A stretch of DNA of 64,000 nucleotides from Ensifer adhaerens (GCF_020035535.1 NZ_CP083350.1:186001-250000), one strand, 5' to 3'; shown: positions 45,767 through 55,976, counted from the stretch's first letter. Numbers and translations: made by a program. The notes: generated from the sequence alone by a model not told the origin.

Positions 45767-46633
45767 TTATCCTTTTACCGCGCCGAAGGTGAGGCCCGAA
45801 ACGAGGTGCTTCTGAATGATGAAGGTAAGGGTCAGCGCCGGTATGATCATCACGACGGCGAGCGCACACATGCCGCGCCAGTCGATGGTGAATTCGGCGG
45901 TATAGTCGAGCAGCCCGACCGGCAGGGTCTTGGAATTGACCGAGCGGGTGATCTGCGAGGCGAGCGCATATTCGTTCCAGGACGTCAGGAACGCAAAGAT
46001 GCCGGCGGATGCAATGCCGGGGCCGGCCAACGGAAACTCCACCTGCCAGAAGGCCTGCCAGGGCGTACAGCCGTCGATCTGGGCGGCTTCAGCGAGATCC
46101 TTCGGCACCTGGCGAAAGAAGCCGTCGATCAGCCAGATGGTGAAGGGCACGTTGAGCGCAACGTAAGTCAGGATCAGCGAAAAGTGGGTATCGATGATGC
46201 CGGTGCGGGCGTAGAGCATGAAGAGCGGCAGCGAGAGCGCGATGCCGGGCACCGCCCGTGTCAGCATGAAGCCGAGGAAGATCGCCGACTTCGCCTTGAA
46301 ACGATAGCGGGCAAAGGCGTAGCCGCCGGCCATGCCGATCGCGAGCGCGATCACCGTTGACGTCACCGAGATGATCAACGAATTGCGGAAATAGTCCCAG
46401 ACGGGAACGCCGCCCTGACCTGCGCCCGAAAACATGGCGCGATAGGCATCGAGCGAAATGCTCTCGGGGATCCAGACCGGCGGTTTCGCCATGATCTCGA
46501 CGGTCGGGCGCAGCGACGAGAGCACGATCCAGAGGCCGGGGAGGCAGATCACGGCCATTGCGAGGAACAGGCCGATCAGGTGCATCGTCTTTAACAGGCG
46601 GCGGCGCAGGCGGTGCGAAGCGTTGATATCCAT
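45767..46633 (-). CDS. CUT1 sugar ABC importer permease (MalG type)
   Basis: The 288-residue protein has six membrane helices and the conserved EAA loop DLAEAAQIDGCTPWQAFWQVEFPLAGPGI. It is the MalG-type permease, with a long N-terminal cytoplasmic part. ATG 46633 shares a base with the stop of the MalF-type gene (TAATG), indicating coupling. Confidence 0.9.
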   Translation of the reverse strand: MDINASHRLRRRLLKTMHLIGLFLAMAVICLPGLWIVLSSLRPTVEIMAKPPVWIPESISLDAYRAMFSGAGQGGVPVWDYFRNSLIISVTSTVIALAIGMAGGYAFARYRFKAKSAIFLGFMLTRAVPGIALSLPLFMLYARTGIIDTHFSLILTYVALNVPFTIWLIDGFFRQVPKDLAEAAQIDGCTPWQAFWQVEFPLAGPGIASAGIFAFLTSWNEYALASQITRSVNSKTLPVGLLDYTAEFTIDWRGMCALAVVMIIPALTLTFIIQKHLVSGLTFGAVKG

Positions 46634-47529
46634 TACCACTCGGCTCCGATCTGCTGGCGCGCTGCGGCGAGCTTGCGGAAGAAATAGACGGTGAAGACAA
46701 TCGACAAGAGGATCGCGACATAGGCCATGGCGTTGGCGAGCCCCATGCGGGCATCGGCATAAGCCGTGCGACCGACCAGCGTCCACAGCAGCTCGGTGCG
46801 CTTGGCCGGCCCCCCGTCTGTCATGATCTTGACGATGTCATAGGCGCGCGCGACGTCGAGCGAACGGATCGTCATGGCGATGAAGGCGAACGGCATGAGA
46901 TAGGGCCAGGTGACATAGCGGAAGGTCTGCCAGGGCGTGCAGCCATCGACATGGGCGGCCTCCACCGGATCCTTCGGCATGGCAAGCAGGCCGGCGAGGA
47001 TCAGGATGGCGAAGACTGCGGTCGAGGACCAGACTTCAGCGATGATGATCGAGAGGAGCGCCAGATTGCCGTCGATCAGCCACGGGATCGCCTGATCCGT
47101 CAGTCCCAGCGACTGCAGCGCATTGTTGACGAAGCCGATATTGTCGTTGAACAGGAATTTGAACTGGAAGCCGACGAGCACGGGCGAAAACATCATCGGA
47201 AACATCATCATGGTGCGCAGCAGGCGCTGACCATGGGTCGCCTTGTTGACGAGCAGCGCCAGGCCGAGGCCGAGCAGCATCTCGGCGTTCAACGCTACCG
47301 TCAGCAGCAGCACGGTGCGCCCGAAGGCGACCCAGAACTCGGTGTTGCCGAGAACGGTCGCGTAATTGCGCAGGCCGACGAAGACCCACAGCGTCTCCGG
47401 CTTGGTCAAACGGAAAGGCGTGAAGCTCGAATAGAAGGAAAAGAGCAGCGGCAAGACGATCACCGCCGCGAGCACGACAAAGGCCGGCAGCAGAAGCAGG
47501 GCCGGCGCTGACAATTTCTTGAGCTTCAT
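46633..47529 (-). CDS. CUT1 sugar ABC importer permease (MalF type)
   Basis: The 298-residue protein has six membrane helices and the EAA loop PVEAAHVDGCTPWQTFRYVTWPYLMPF. It is the MalF-type partner of the following permease. It is 81 bp downstream of the binding-protein gene, the usual CUT1 order. Confidence 0.9.
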   Translation of the reverse strand: MKLKKLSAPALLLLPAFVVLAAVIVLPLLFSFYSSFTPFRLTKPETLWVFVGLRNYATVLGNTEFWVAFGRTVLLLTVALNAEMLLGLGLALLVNKATHGQRLLRTMMMFPMMFSPVLVGFQFKFLFNDNIGFVNNALQSLGLTDQAIPWLIDGNLALLSIIIAEVWSSTAVFAILILAGLLAMPKDPVEAAHVDGCTPWQTFRYVTWPYLMPFAFIAMTIRSLDVARAYDIVKIMTDGGPAKRTELLWTLVGRTAYADARMGLANAMAYVAILLSIVFTVYFFRKLAAARQQIGAEW

Positions 47530-47610
47530 CGGGCAGTCCTGAGGATTGCATGAAATGGCCGAGGCGGCGCCGTCGCCTTTAAGGCATCGGCGCCGCCTCG
47601 TTGGTATCGA

Positions 47611-48930
47611 TCAGAGCTTGCCGGCGTCTTCCAGAATGCCGGTCGCCTTTGCGGCGGCGGCATCAAGGGCTTCCTTCGACGTCTTGTCGCCGAGGATGGC
47701 GGCCTGGAGTTCAGGATAGACGGCGTTGGAGATTTCGATCCATTCGGCGGTCTTCGGAACCGGGAAGGCATGCTTTGCGGCTTCCTGGAAAGCCTGCAGC
47801 ACTTCCGTCTTGTAGGCGTCGCCCTCGGCTTGCTTGATGTTGTATTCCCAGACGGCAGTCCGGGTCGGCAACGGGCCGGCAGCCGATTCCAGCTTCTGGC
47901 TATCCTCGTTGGTCAGCCACCAGACGAGCGAAGCGGCCGCTTCCTTGTTGGCGCAATCCTCGGTGACCGAGAAGCCGTGATGGCCCGACCAGCCGGTGCG
48001 CTTGCCGGAAGAACCGGCCGGCTGCACCTTCACGCCGACATTGCCGGCAACCTTGGACGACTTCGGGTCGTTGAAGAAGCTTGCCCAGCCAGGCCAGTCG
48101 AGATTGAGGGCGATCGAGCCCGAGGCAAAGCCCTGGCCGAGGTCATCCCAGAGGTAGTTGGTCGTGCCCGGCGGTACGGCCTTGTCCTTGTAGAGCTTGA
48201 CGAACCAGTCGAGCGCACGGACACCGGCTTCGGAATTGAGGGCCGGGCGGCCGTCCTTGTCGAGGTACTCGCCACCTTCGGCAACCAGCATTTCATAGAA
48301 GCGGCCGTTGATCGCCTCTTCCTTGCCGGCAAACTGCGTGCCGTAGAAATTCGGCGGTGTGGCGAAGAACTCAGCCTGATCGCTGACCTGGGCCCAAGTG
48401 TCCGGCGGCGCGAGATCGTAGCCGTATTTCGCCTTGAAGGCGGCCTTCTTGGCTTCGTCCTGGTAGAGGCTCTTCTGGTAGTAGAGCGCCGACACGTCGA
48501 ATTGGGCGCGCGGCAGCATCACCAGCTTGCCGTCGAGCGTCGAAGCGTCGATCAGCGCCGGCACGAACTTGGCGATCTCTTCCGGCGGCAGCAGCGCCAG
48601 GAGGTCGGTATAGATGTCAGGATATTGCGGAGCGAAGGAGGAATGGTTGGAGCCTACGCACCAGCTGACGCCGCCGGTCGCGATGTCCGATTTGATTTCC
48701 TTGTCGAGTTCGAAGTGATTCTTCTTCGACAGGATGTTGACCTTGGCGCCGGTCGCCTTCTCCCATTCGCCGATCCGCTCATAGAGCTTTTCGTATTGCT
48801 GTCCGCCGATCAGCTTGGCGTCAATCGTGACGCCCTCGAACTTGCCGGGCAGGTCGGCGGCCATAGCCGACCCCAGTCCCGCGGCAAGCATGATGACTCC
48901 GGCGGACACGCCGGATAGCAGCCTTCTCAT
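47611..48930 (-). CDS. CUT1 sugar ABC importer substrate-binding protein
   Basis: The 439-residue protein has a signal peptide (about 1-26, ending GSAMA) and the extracellular solute-binding family 1 fold (about 40-400), with aromatic and charged pocket candidates. It is the first gene of the minus-strand catabolic operon and is divergent from the IclR gene. ATG 48930 and ATG 48936 are both possible; GGAGGAGTG precedes them. The ligand is probably a 6-deoxy sugar or oligosaccharide, by context. Confidence 0.9.
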   Translation of the reverse strand: MRRLLSGVSAGVIMLAAGLGSAMAADLPGKFEGVTIDAKLIGGQQYEKLYERIGEWEKATGAKVNILSKKNHFELDKEIKSDIATGGVSWCVGSNHSSFAPQYPDIYTDLLALLPPEEIAKFVPALIDASTLDGKLVMLPRAQFDVSALYYQKSLYQDEAKKAAFKAKYGYDLAPPDTWAQVSDQAEFFATPPNFYGTQFAGKEEAINGRFYEMLVAEGGEYLDKDGRPALNSEAGVRALDWFVKLYKDKAVPPGTTNYLWDDLGQGFASGSIALNLDWPGWASFFNDPKSSKVAGNVGVKVQPAGSSGKRTGWSGHHGFSVTEDCANKEAAASLVWWLTNEDSQKLESAAGPLPTRTAVWEYNIKQAEGDAYKTEVLQAFQEAAKHAFPVPKTAEWIEISNAVYPELQAAILGDKTSKEALDAAAAKATGILEDAGKL

Positions 48931-48936
48931 CTCCAC

Positions 48937-49097
48937 TCCTCCCTGGGTTCACGCCCTCATCCTGGCGCAATTTTCTCATTTGTGAGAAACTAATTCATAT
49001 ACAAACAATAAATTTATCCAGCGTCAAGGGAGAACTTTCCTTTGTCGGCGCCTTTCTCTGCGTATATGGATATGAATATTCACCAAGGAGGGATCCC
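48937..49097. promoter_or_regulatory. Divergent ABC/IclR promoter with AT-rich palindromes
   Basis: TTTCTCATTTGTGAGAAA (48972-48989) has two 7-bp perfect arms around four bases, and TGAATATTCA (49073-49082) is a 10-bp perfect palindrome 16 bp before the regulator start. AATTCATATA occurs between them. The region should hold both promoters and operators, probably for the IclR protein. Confidence 0.55.
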
Positions 49098-49886
49098 ATG
49101 GACACCGAAGAGTCTGACCGCTATCGCGCGCCCGCCCTCGACAAGGGGCTCGACATTCTCGAGCTGCTCGCCAGCGTCGACGGCGGCCTGACGCAGGCGG
49201 AAATCTCCAAGCGCCTGAACCGCAGCCCCAACGAGTTTTACCGCATGCTCGACCGGCTGGTGCGGCGCGGCTACGTCACCCGCATTGACGGCGATCGCTA
49301 TTCCCTGACTTTGAAACTGTTCGGGCTTTCGCAGCTGCATGCACCGGTGCGCAGGCTCGCTTCCTATGCGACACCGTTGATGCGCGACCTGGCGCAGCGC
49401 TCCAAGCAGGCAAACCACTTGGCCGTCTTTGATCGCGGCTCGGCCGTGGTGATTGCCCAGCAGGAAGCCCCTGATTACTGGGGAATTTCGATCCGGGTCG
49501 GCTCGCACATCAGCCTGTTCGATACCGGTTCCGGCCATATCCTGCTCGCCTTCCGCTCTGCCGAAGAGCGCGAGATGATGATTACCGAACATGCCAAGAG
49601 CAAAGACGAGGTCCCGCGCGGGCCGGAGTTCTACGCACGCCTCGACCAGATTCGCGAGCGAGGCTACGAGATGATGGCGAGTGCGCAGACAGCCGGCGTC
49701 TATAACCTCTCGGCACCGATCCTTGGCCCCGACGGTCGCGGCATTGCTGCGTTGACCGTGCCCTATATCGCGCTCGTCAACGCGCCTTCGGCGCCGGATA
49801 TCACCGAAACCATCGCCCTGCTGCTGAAAACAGCCGAACAACTGTCGACGCTTGCAGGCTCGGATGTGGTTCCGGCAGCCGATTGA
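49098..49886 (+). CDS. IclR-family transcriptional regulator
   Basis: The 262-residue protein has the IclR layout: N-terminal winged helix (about 10-75, LDKGLDILELLASVDGGLTQ, then LNRSPNEFYRMLDRLVRRGYV) and a C-terminal effector domain (about 90-250, with the loop ISLFDTGSGHILLAF). It is divergent from the ABC importer and followed by a lactonase-like gene, so it probably represses or activates the sugar-acid regulon in response to an intermediate. AAGGAGGG precedes the start. Confidence 0.92.
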   Translation: MDTEESDRYRAPALDKGLDILELLASVDGGLTQAEISKRLNRSPNEFYRMLDRLVRRGYVTRIDGDRYSLTLKLFGLSQLHAPVRRLASYATPLMRDLAQRSKQANHLAVFDRGSAVVIAQQEAPDYWGISIRVGSHISLFDTGSGHILLAFRSAEEREMMITEHAKSKDEVPRGPEFYARLDQIRERGYEMMASAQTAGVYNLSAPILGPDGRGIAALTVPYIALVNAPSAPDITETIALLLKTAEQLSTLAGSDVVPAAD

Positions 49887-49925
49887 CGACCGCATGAGAC
49901 GGCACTAATTCTTATTTGAATAGTC

Positions 49926-49943
49926 AATTCTTATGTAAGAATT
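49926..49943. promoter_or_regulatory. Palindrome upstream of the amidohydrolase
   Basis: AATTCTTA-TG-TAAGAATT is an 18-bp perfect palindrome 20 bp before the TTG start. A related half-site AATTCTTATTTGAAT lies immediately left at 49907-49921. A closely similar TTCTTATATAA occurs at 54850. It is a strong candidate operator, probably for the upstream IclR protein. Confidence 0.6.
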
Positions 49944-49963
49944 CTATCCGGAGGAGAAGCGCC

Positions 49964-50800
49964 TTGATCATCGACACCCATCTTCACCTGATCGACAGGT
50001 CCAAGCTCACCTATCCTTGGCTCTCAGGCGTACCGGCGCTCGACCACGACTTCCTTTACGCAACCTATGAACGGGAAGCGCGCCGGCTCGGCATCGAAGC
50101 CTCCCTGCACATGGAGGTCGATGTCGAGCCTTCGGAAATCGAGAAGGAAACGGCAGAGATCGAACGGCTCTCGCGCGGGCCGGACAGCCTGCTCAAGGGC
50201 GCCATTGCCGCCTGCCGCCCCGAGGGCGATGGATTCGAAGCCTATCTGGAGCGCCAGGAAGCGAATGGCTTCGTCAAGGGCTTCCGCAGGGTGCTGCATG
50301 TCATGCCGGATGAACTGTCCGAAGCATCACGCTTTCGCGACAACATCCGCAAGCTCGGCGGCCGCCGCTGCACCTTCGACCTCTGCGTCCTGCCGCACCA
50401 GATCGGAAAGGCGATCGCGCTTGCCGATCTCGCGCCCGACGTTCAGTTCATTCTCGACCATTGCGGCGTCCCCGACATTCGCGCCGGCGCCGAGCATCCC
50501 TGGCGCGAGCACATGAGCGAGATCGCGCGCCGGCCGAATGTCACGGCGAAGATCTCCGGCGTCGTCGCCTATGCGGACGAAGCCTGGCAGGTTCAAACGT
50601 TGCGCCCCTATGTCGAGCACACCATCGGCGCCTTCGGCTGGGACCGGGCGGTCTGGGGAAGCGACTGGCCGGTCTGCACGCTCGGCGGCAATCTTTCGAC
50701 CTGGGTCGGCGCCACCCACGCGCTTCTCGAAGGCTGCAGTGCTGCGGAGAAGCGCAAGCTGCTCGCCGACAATGCACGCCGAATCTGGAAGCTCGCGTAG
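49964..50800 (+). CDS. Amidohydrolase family lactonase (COG3618 type), TTG start
   Basis: The 278-residue protein has the metal-dependent hydrolase fold, with HxH in IIDTHLHLID at the N-terminus, a conserved ILDHCG strand and the final WGSDWPVC. COG3618 members include L-fucono- and rhamnono-lactonases, which fits this cluster. No ATG fits the N-terminus; TTG 49964 follows GGAGGAG. An in-frame ATG at 49916 would place the palindromic operator inside the gene. Confidence 0.85.
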   Translation: MIIDTHLHLIDRSKLTYPWLSGVPALDHDFLYATYEREARRLGIEASLHMEVDVEPSEIEKETAEIERLSRGPDSLLKGAIAACRPEGDGFEAYLERQEANGFVKGFRRVLHVMPDELSEASRFRDNIRKLGGRRCTFDLCVLPHQIGKAIALADLAPDVQFILDHCGVPDIRAGAEHPWREHMSEIARRPNVTAKISGVVAYADEAWQVQTLRPYVEHTIGAFGWDRAVWGSDWPVCTLGGNLSTWVGATHALLEGCSAAEKRKLLADNARRIWKLA

Positions 50801-50833
50801 ACTAAGACTAGGGGGCTCCGAGACAAGCGGGCG

Positions 50834-51745
50834 TCAGGTGACGTCCACTGCTCGAGCCAACTCGGTCAACCGCTCCTCACAGACCGCCTCAACGAGTCGA
50901 AGGAGAAGCTCCGTCCGCTCGATAAGCCATCCGAGCGCCTCCTCGGAGATGTCGAACTGCTTCGAGTAGCGTGCCTTAACATAGGCTTCATTGAGAACGT
51001 TGTACCAGGCCACAAAGCGATGCTGGTCGCGCGGCCAGACATCGACAAGGCGCTGGTCACGATCCTCGGCAAGACCCCGGAGGAATTTGAGGTTATGCGA
51101 AGGTGGGCTGTAGTTGGTTAGGGTGAGGAGAAGACACGAGTAGGCCGTCTCGATGGACTGGTGGAGTTCGAATGACGAATGCTTGAGCTGGCCTTTCCTC
51201 ACCAGATACTGCGCGGTATCCAGAAAGCTCAACGTCGCCGAAAGTTTGCTGTCGAAATGCTCCTTCGCTACCCTGAGTGCATCGGCAGGCGAGAGCCGTC
51301 TCGGCTCGGCCAACGGCCGGTCATCCAACTCGTAGAGCACGACGCCCTCGCGCAGAATGTCGAGGAAGAAATATTGTCCGTCCGCAAGGAAGTTATTCAC
51401 CTCGCGGGCGCCATGGACGATCAATCCAACCGGTGTCGAGACACTCTTGTCCCACATCAGCCGGTCGGTCGTCTTGTCCCAGTACTCCGGATCCGCGAGC
51501 TTCTTCGAATTGACGATGACGAGGATATCGTAATCCGAGCGGTAACCCTTCATCGTGTGCGGCTCGTCGACATAAGTGCCGCGGGCGTAGGAACCAAACA
51601 TTATGATTTTCAGGATCCGCCCGCGCTTCTTGAAGTCGGACGAACTTCCCTCGAGCGCATCGGCAAATTCCTCGTGAATGATCTCCACGACGCGGGCAAG
51701 CTCGCGCTGCTTCTTCTCGGGCAGATGGTCGAGGCTGGTTTTCAT
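50834..51745 (-). CDS. Nucleotidyltransferase fused to HEPN domain
   Basis: The 303-residue protein has an MNT-type nucleotidyltransferase domain (about 15-115), with GSYARG at 51-56 and the metal-binding pair in DYDILV (D71, D73), then a linker and a HEPN-like helical domain (about 155-303, including SFELHQSIETAYSCLLLTLTN). MNT-HEPN pairs are usually two genes forming toxin-antitoxin systems; here they are joined. No partner gene is adjacent. ATG 51745 is favoured; an in-frame extension to 51865 has poor composition. Confidence 0.8.
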   Translation of the reverse strand: MKTSLDHLPEKKQRELARVVEIIHEEFADALEGSSSDFKKRGRILKIIMFGSYARGTYVDEPHTMKGYRSDYDILVIVNSKKLADPEYWDKTTDRLMWDKSVSTPVGLIVHGAREVNNFLADGQYFFLDILREGVVLYELDDRPLAEPRRLSPADALRVAKEHFDSKLSATLSFLDTAQYLVRKGQLKHSSFELHQSIETAYSCLLLTLTNYSPPSHNLKFLRGLAEDRDQRLVDVWPRDQHRFVAWYNVLNEAYVKARYSKQFDISEEALGWLIERTELLLRLVEAVCEERLTELARAVDVT

Positions 51746-51913
51746 ATGCAACCGATAGGATAAAGACAACTCCTCGTCTACTACAGGAATTATGAGTAAG
51801 ACTCGCCTGGGATCGGCGGCGCGGATCTCGTTGCCACCCTCCTGTGTGCACCGCCCTTTATCCACCTAGATCGAAGACGCTGTCGCCCAGCGCGGACAGC
51901 GCTCCCCGGCTGA

Positions 51914-53047
51914 TCAAGCGGGTACAAAGCTCGCCGCAAACAGCCGGTTGAGATCATCGACGACCCTTGGCGCCGCATCCCTGTACGTGAGGCCATCATT
52001 GATGCGATCGGAGGCCGCCTGCTGGAAGGCCATGTAGCCATCGTGCCTTGGCCGAACCCAGGCTTTCTCCAGCGTCTTGCGCGTGGAGCGATAGAAGTCC
52101 GAGGTCGCGGCATTGACGACGTCGTCATCCCAGGCGGCCGCATGGCCAGGCTGCCCGCGGGCGGCATAGGCGCCGCGTTGAACCTCGCCACTCGCGACGA
52201 AATAGGCGAAATCTATCGCGGCATCGCGTGATTCCGAGAAGGCCGAAACCGCGATGCCCGTACCACCCAAGGCCGAGCCGGACGGACCAATGGTTCCGGC
52301 AACAGGAATATCGCCGAACTTTACGAGAGACGGTCGAAAGCCCGGCATCGCGTAGCTAACATAGCCGTAGATCAGCGGCGCGCAGACAACCTTCGAAGCC
52401 GGGTCGCTCATCGCCTCGAGCACGGCGATCGGATCCATCGAGAAGCAGCCGGGATCAATCAGTTCCGTCAGTTGGCGCAGGCGTTCGAAGCCGTCGATGC
52501 CCGCTTCAGCATCGATCAGCGGGCCAGTACCATCGCTGCGGCAGGGGTGGCCAAGATTTGCGGCAAGCGTGTAGAAACACATCAGGGAATGCGGCGGGCG
52601 CATCGGCAACGCCACTCGTCCCTGTCGCGCGAGCGCCAACATATCGGTCCAGCTGTCCATACGGTCCGTCCGGTCCGGGCGCCACGCCTGAACCTGGGTT
52701 GCCGCGTCGATCGGAAAGGCCCATTGCCGACCGTGCCAAGTATAGCTCGGGTAGGAACGTCCGACGCTTCCATCCAAGAGCGCGTTCCGTTCGGCCTCCC
52801 GGCCGGCGATATCGAGCGGTGCCAGGCACTCTTCCTTGGTGATCTGGCCGACATGGGGATGGTCGATGACGATCAGGTCATAGGCCCGCGCCAGATCTTC
52901 GACGGGATAGGTCTCGAAATCCTGCAGCGAGCGCTTGTCCCATTCCACCGTTGTGCCGGTGCGTTGCTGCCAAAGTCGGGAACAGGCGATCATCGGGTCG
53001 TAGCCGCGCGGGTGGCTCCAGGTCATACCCTTCAATGTGTTGCTCAC
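51914..53047 (-). CDS. Binding-protein-like protein without signal peptide
   Basis: The 377-residue protein resembles extracellular solute-binding family 1 proteins (for example the hinge-like GTIGPSGSALGGTGIAVSAFS and ASGEVQRGAYAARGQPGH). Its N-terminus MSNTLKGMTWSHPRGYDPM has no signal peptide. The GTG start overlaps the CoA-transferase stop as GTGA, so the N-terminus is fixed by coupling. If truly cytosolic it may have a sensor or enzyme-partner role. No ABC permease is nearby. The function is unknown. Confidence 0.75.
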   Translation of the reverse strand: MSNTLKGMTWSHPRGYDPMIACSRLWQQRTGTTVEWDKRSLQDFETYPVEDLARAYDLIVIDHPHVGQITKEECLAPLDIAGREAERNALLDGSVGRSYPSYTWHGRQWAFPIDAATQVQAWRPDRTDRMDSWTDMLALARQGRVALPMRPPHSLMCFYTLAANLGHPCRSDGTGPLIDAEAGIDGFERLRQLTELIDPGCFSMDPIAVLEAMSDPASKVVCAPLIYGYVSYAMPGFRPSLVKFGDIPVAGTIGPSGSALGGTGIAVSAFSESRDAAIDFAYFVASGEVQRGAYAARGQPGHAAAWDDDVVNAATSDFYRSTRKTLEKAWVRPRHDGYMAFQQAASDRINDGLTYRDAAPRVVDDLNRLFAASFVPA

Positions 53048-54204
53048 AGGCCGAACTCCTCTCGGATCGAGGTGCTATGCTCGCCGATCCGCGGAGCGGC
53101 ACGATCCACCTGGGCACGCTTGCCGTTGACCCTAAGCGGCGACCGCGTGGTCAGAATTGAAACATCGTCCTCGCGCACCACCGTCTGCAGCATGTCGAGC
53201 ACGCGAAAACCTTCGCTTTCGAGCAGTTCGTTCCAGTTCAAAACTCGGGCGCACCAGATGTCTGCTGGCTCAAGGACACCAAGCCAATGGTCGATGGTAT
53301 TTTCGGCGATCCGCTTGGCGATCAGCGCCTTGATCCTGTCCCGCTCGGAGAACCAGGTCGCCGGGTCGTCGCGATAGGCGTCAAGCTCGGGCATTTCCAG
53401 GAGATCCGCGAGCTTGGGGATCGGCGTCATGGCGATGGCGAGATAGCCGTCCTTGGCCGGATAGACCCCGTAAGGCGCCGACAGATAGGCATGGGCGCTG
53501 CGGAAGCCGGACCGGGCCGGAAGCCGGCGACCGTCGTTCAAGTGCGTGGTCAGCACCTCGAACTGGAAGTCTACCAGCGCCTCGAGCAGGCTGGTTTCGA
53601 TCAGGCTCCCCTTGCCACTGATGCCGCGGCGAACCAGAGCGGCGAGAATGCCTTGCGCCGCCGCAGCACCGGCGAGCATGTCGCCGATCGCCAGACCGAA
53701 GGGAACCGGCCCCTGCCCTTCGTCGCCATTCAGCCACATCACGCCGGAGCGGGATTGCGCAAGCAGATCCTGCCCCGGACGCTTCACCCAGGGGCCCTCC
53801 TCCCCGTAACCGCTGATCGAGGCATAGACGATCTTCGGATTGATCGCCTTGACCGCCTCATAGTCGAGCCCGAGGCGCTGAATGACGCCGGGCCGGAAGT
53901 TCTGGATGAGGACGTCGGCCTTGGCGAGCAGCGTCTTCAAGGCCGCAAGGTCGGCCTCGTTCTTGAGGTCGATCGCGAGACTCTCCTTGGCGCGATTGAT
54001 CGCATGGAAGATCGTCGAGTCGCCGCCGATCTCGGTGTCGCTCAGATAGAGCCGGCGCGACAGGTCGCCACCGTCGGGGCGCTCGATCTTGATGACGCGT
54101 GCACCGAGATCCATGAGGCGCAGGGAGCAATAGGGGCCGGAAAGAAACTGGCTCATGTCGACCACGACAAGGCCCGAGAGCGGCAGTTCGTTTGTTTCGG
54201 TCAT
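53044..54204 (-). CDS. CaiB/BaiF family CoA-transferase
   Basis: The 386-residue protein has class III CoA-transferase features: LPLSGLVVVDMSQFLSGPYC at the N-terminus, IKIERPDGGD, SLAIDLKNE, then the region ADVLIQNFRPGVIQRLGLDY containing the catalytic Asp nearby. These enzymes move CoA between carboxylic acids through a mixed anhydride. It lies between a MaoC hydratase and the binding-protein-like gene in one operon. The acid substrate is not known. Confidence 0.88.
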   Translation of the reverse strand: MTETNELPLSGLVVVDMSQFLSGPYCSLRLMDLGARVIKIERPDGGDLSRRLYLSDTEIGGDSTIFHAINRAKESLAIDLKNEADLAALKTLLAKADVLIQNFRPGVIQRLGLDYEAVKAINPKIVYASISGYGEEGPWVKRPGQDLLAQSRSGVMWLNGDEGQGPVPFGLAIGDMLAGAAAAQGILAALVRRGISGKGSLIETSLLEALVDFQFEVLTTHLNDGRRLPARSGFRSAHAYLSAPYGVYPAKDGYLAIAMTPIPKLADLLEMPELDAYRDDPATWFSERDRIKALIAKRIAENTIDHWLGVLEPADIWCARVLNWNELLESEGFRVLDMLQTVVREDDVSILTTRSPLRVNGKRAQVDRAAPRIGEHSTSIREEFGL

Positions 54205-54211
54205 CGGTATC

Positions 54212-54763
<552 letters not shown>

Positions 54764-55103
54764 GAGCAGACCCTTGCGCAGCGATAGCTAAGTCAGTCCC
54801 TGGTTTTGGTTGCCGGAGCAGAAACGCTCCGCGAGCAAAACCAGATATCTTCTTATATAAATAGCTTACTCACATATGGGTCAACATTGCAAGAGACTCG
54901 GGTCTTCGGCGAAAGAAAGACACATTTGCAAAGAGCAAGGGCTGCGCGTCCGGCCCTCACCTACGCGGACATGGCGCGGCTACCGTGGAAATGTCCCGAG
55001 GAAGATCAGCCGAGCGATCGCTGGTTCAGCCACACACACGGCAGCGCCGAAGGCGGCCTGCCGCGCCTTCAGTCCGCCTTGGCATTCGTCACTGTCGATC
55101 GAG
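54764..55103. promoter_or_regulatory. Promoter region of the MaoC/CoA-transferase operon
   Basis: This 340-bp gap holds the AT-rich element TTCTTATATAAATAG (54850-54864), similar to the palindromes near the IclR gene. It is therefore a possible site of shared regulation. The frames that cross the rest have poor composition and no ribosome sites, so no gene is called. Confidence 0.4.
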
Positions 55104-55976
55104 CTACTGTGCGGTGTTCGATCGGAGAGCGATGTCGACAAGGATCTTCGACAAGTTGGCCGGCTGGGACAGGAACGGCGAATGACTGCTTTCCAATGTG
55201 TGGGTGATCGTTTTGCCGCCAATGGAACCGTCGACCGTCGCAATCATATGATCCTGACCGGATAGGGGAACTGCGCAATCCCGGGTGCAGCGGATGTAGT
55301 GGCGCGGCACCGAGCCAAATCTTCCGGGCGTAATCTCCGATGGAGCCAGCGCGCCGGCGTTGGATTCGTCGCAATGAAGCTGCGAAGCGGCCTGCGCAAA
55401 GTCGGCCTCCGGCACGTCGGCGTAGAACGATGCCTTCAGCAAAGCCCGGTAGGCCTCGTCGGTCGATCCGGCGTGTATCCGCGTTGCGCCGATGGCGATG
55501 GGGTCGCCGATGAACAGTTTGGGCGCTAGCGCCGAAGACATGGTTTCGTGCTGAAGCATGGTGAGCAACGGCATGCCCTTCGGCACCATGAAGCCAGCAA
55601 GATAGACGACTGCGAGAAGCAGTTCCGGAACCCGCTCGGCAACCGCGGAAACCGTCATGCCACCGGCGGAATGCCCGACCAATATCACCTTGCCGCTGCC
55701 AAGCGGCGCGGCTTGTTTCACCAAGGCGATCACCGCTTCGGTCCGCTCTTCCTGGGTTGCCTCGGCAACCGGCGAGCGCTCACTGGCGAAAGCAACCGGG
55801 TCGAACGGACGATGATCGCGTGACGTTGGCGCAAGCGCGTGCACGCCCGCTCCTGGGAGGTCGATCGTCAAGGCGGTGAAGCCCTGTGCTTCCAGGAATG
55901 GAGTGACCTTGCTCCAGGACGAATGGTTGTGCCAACCGCCGTGGATCAGGGCGAAAACTGCCTTGGATGCGGTCAT
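55104..55976 (-). CDS. Alpha/beta hydrolase, esterase-like
   Basis: The 290-residue protein has the plant-MES/esterase-like alpha/beta-hydrolase pattern: FALIHGGWHNHSSW near the N-terminus, nucleophile S103 in VGHSAGGMTV and the catalytic His in ESSHSPFLSQP. No signal peptide is present. ATG 55976 follows GGAAGG; an in-frame upstream extension overlaps the EthD-like gene. It forms a pair with that gene (109 bp gap). The substrate is unknown. Confidence 0.85.
   Translation of the reverse strand: MTASKAVFALIHGGWHNHSSWSKVTPFLEAQGFTALTIDLPGAGVHALAPTSRDHRPFDPVAFASERSPVAEATQEERTEAVIALVKQAAPLGSGKVILVGHSAGGMTVSAVAERVPELLLAVVYLAGFMVPKGMPLLTMLQHETMSSALAPKLFIGDPIAIGATRIHAGSTDEAYRALLKASFYADVPEADFAQAASQLHCDESNAGALAPSEITPGRFGSVPRHYIRCTRDCAVPLSGQDHMIATVDGSIGGKTITHTLESSHSPFLSQPANLSKILVDIALRSNTAQ

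Noticed and set aside
45185..46360. 391-codon open frame opposite the ABC ATPase/permease junction
   Set aside because: Crosses two real genes on the other strand and has no recognisable features.
54806..55265. Frames of 129-133 codons between the MaoC and esterase genes
   Set aside because: Arg/Ser/Cys-rich with no ribosome sites and overlapping the end of the esterase gene; the AT-rich part looks like a promoter.
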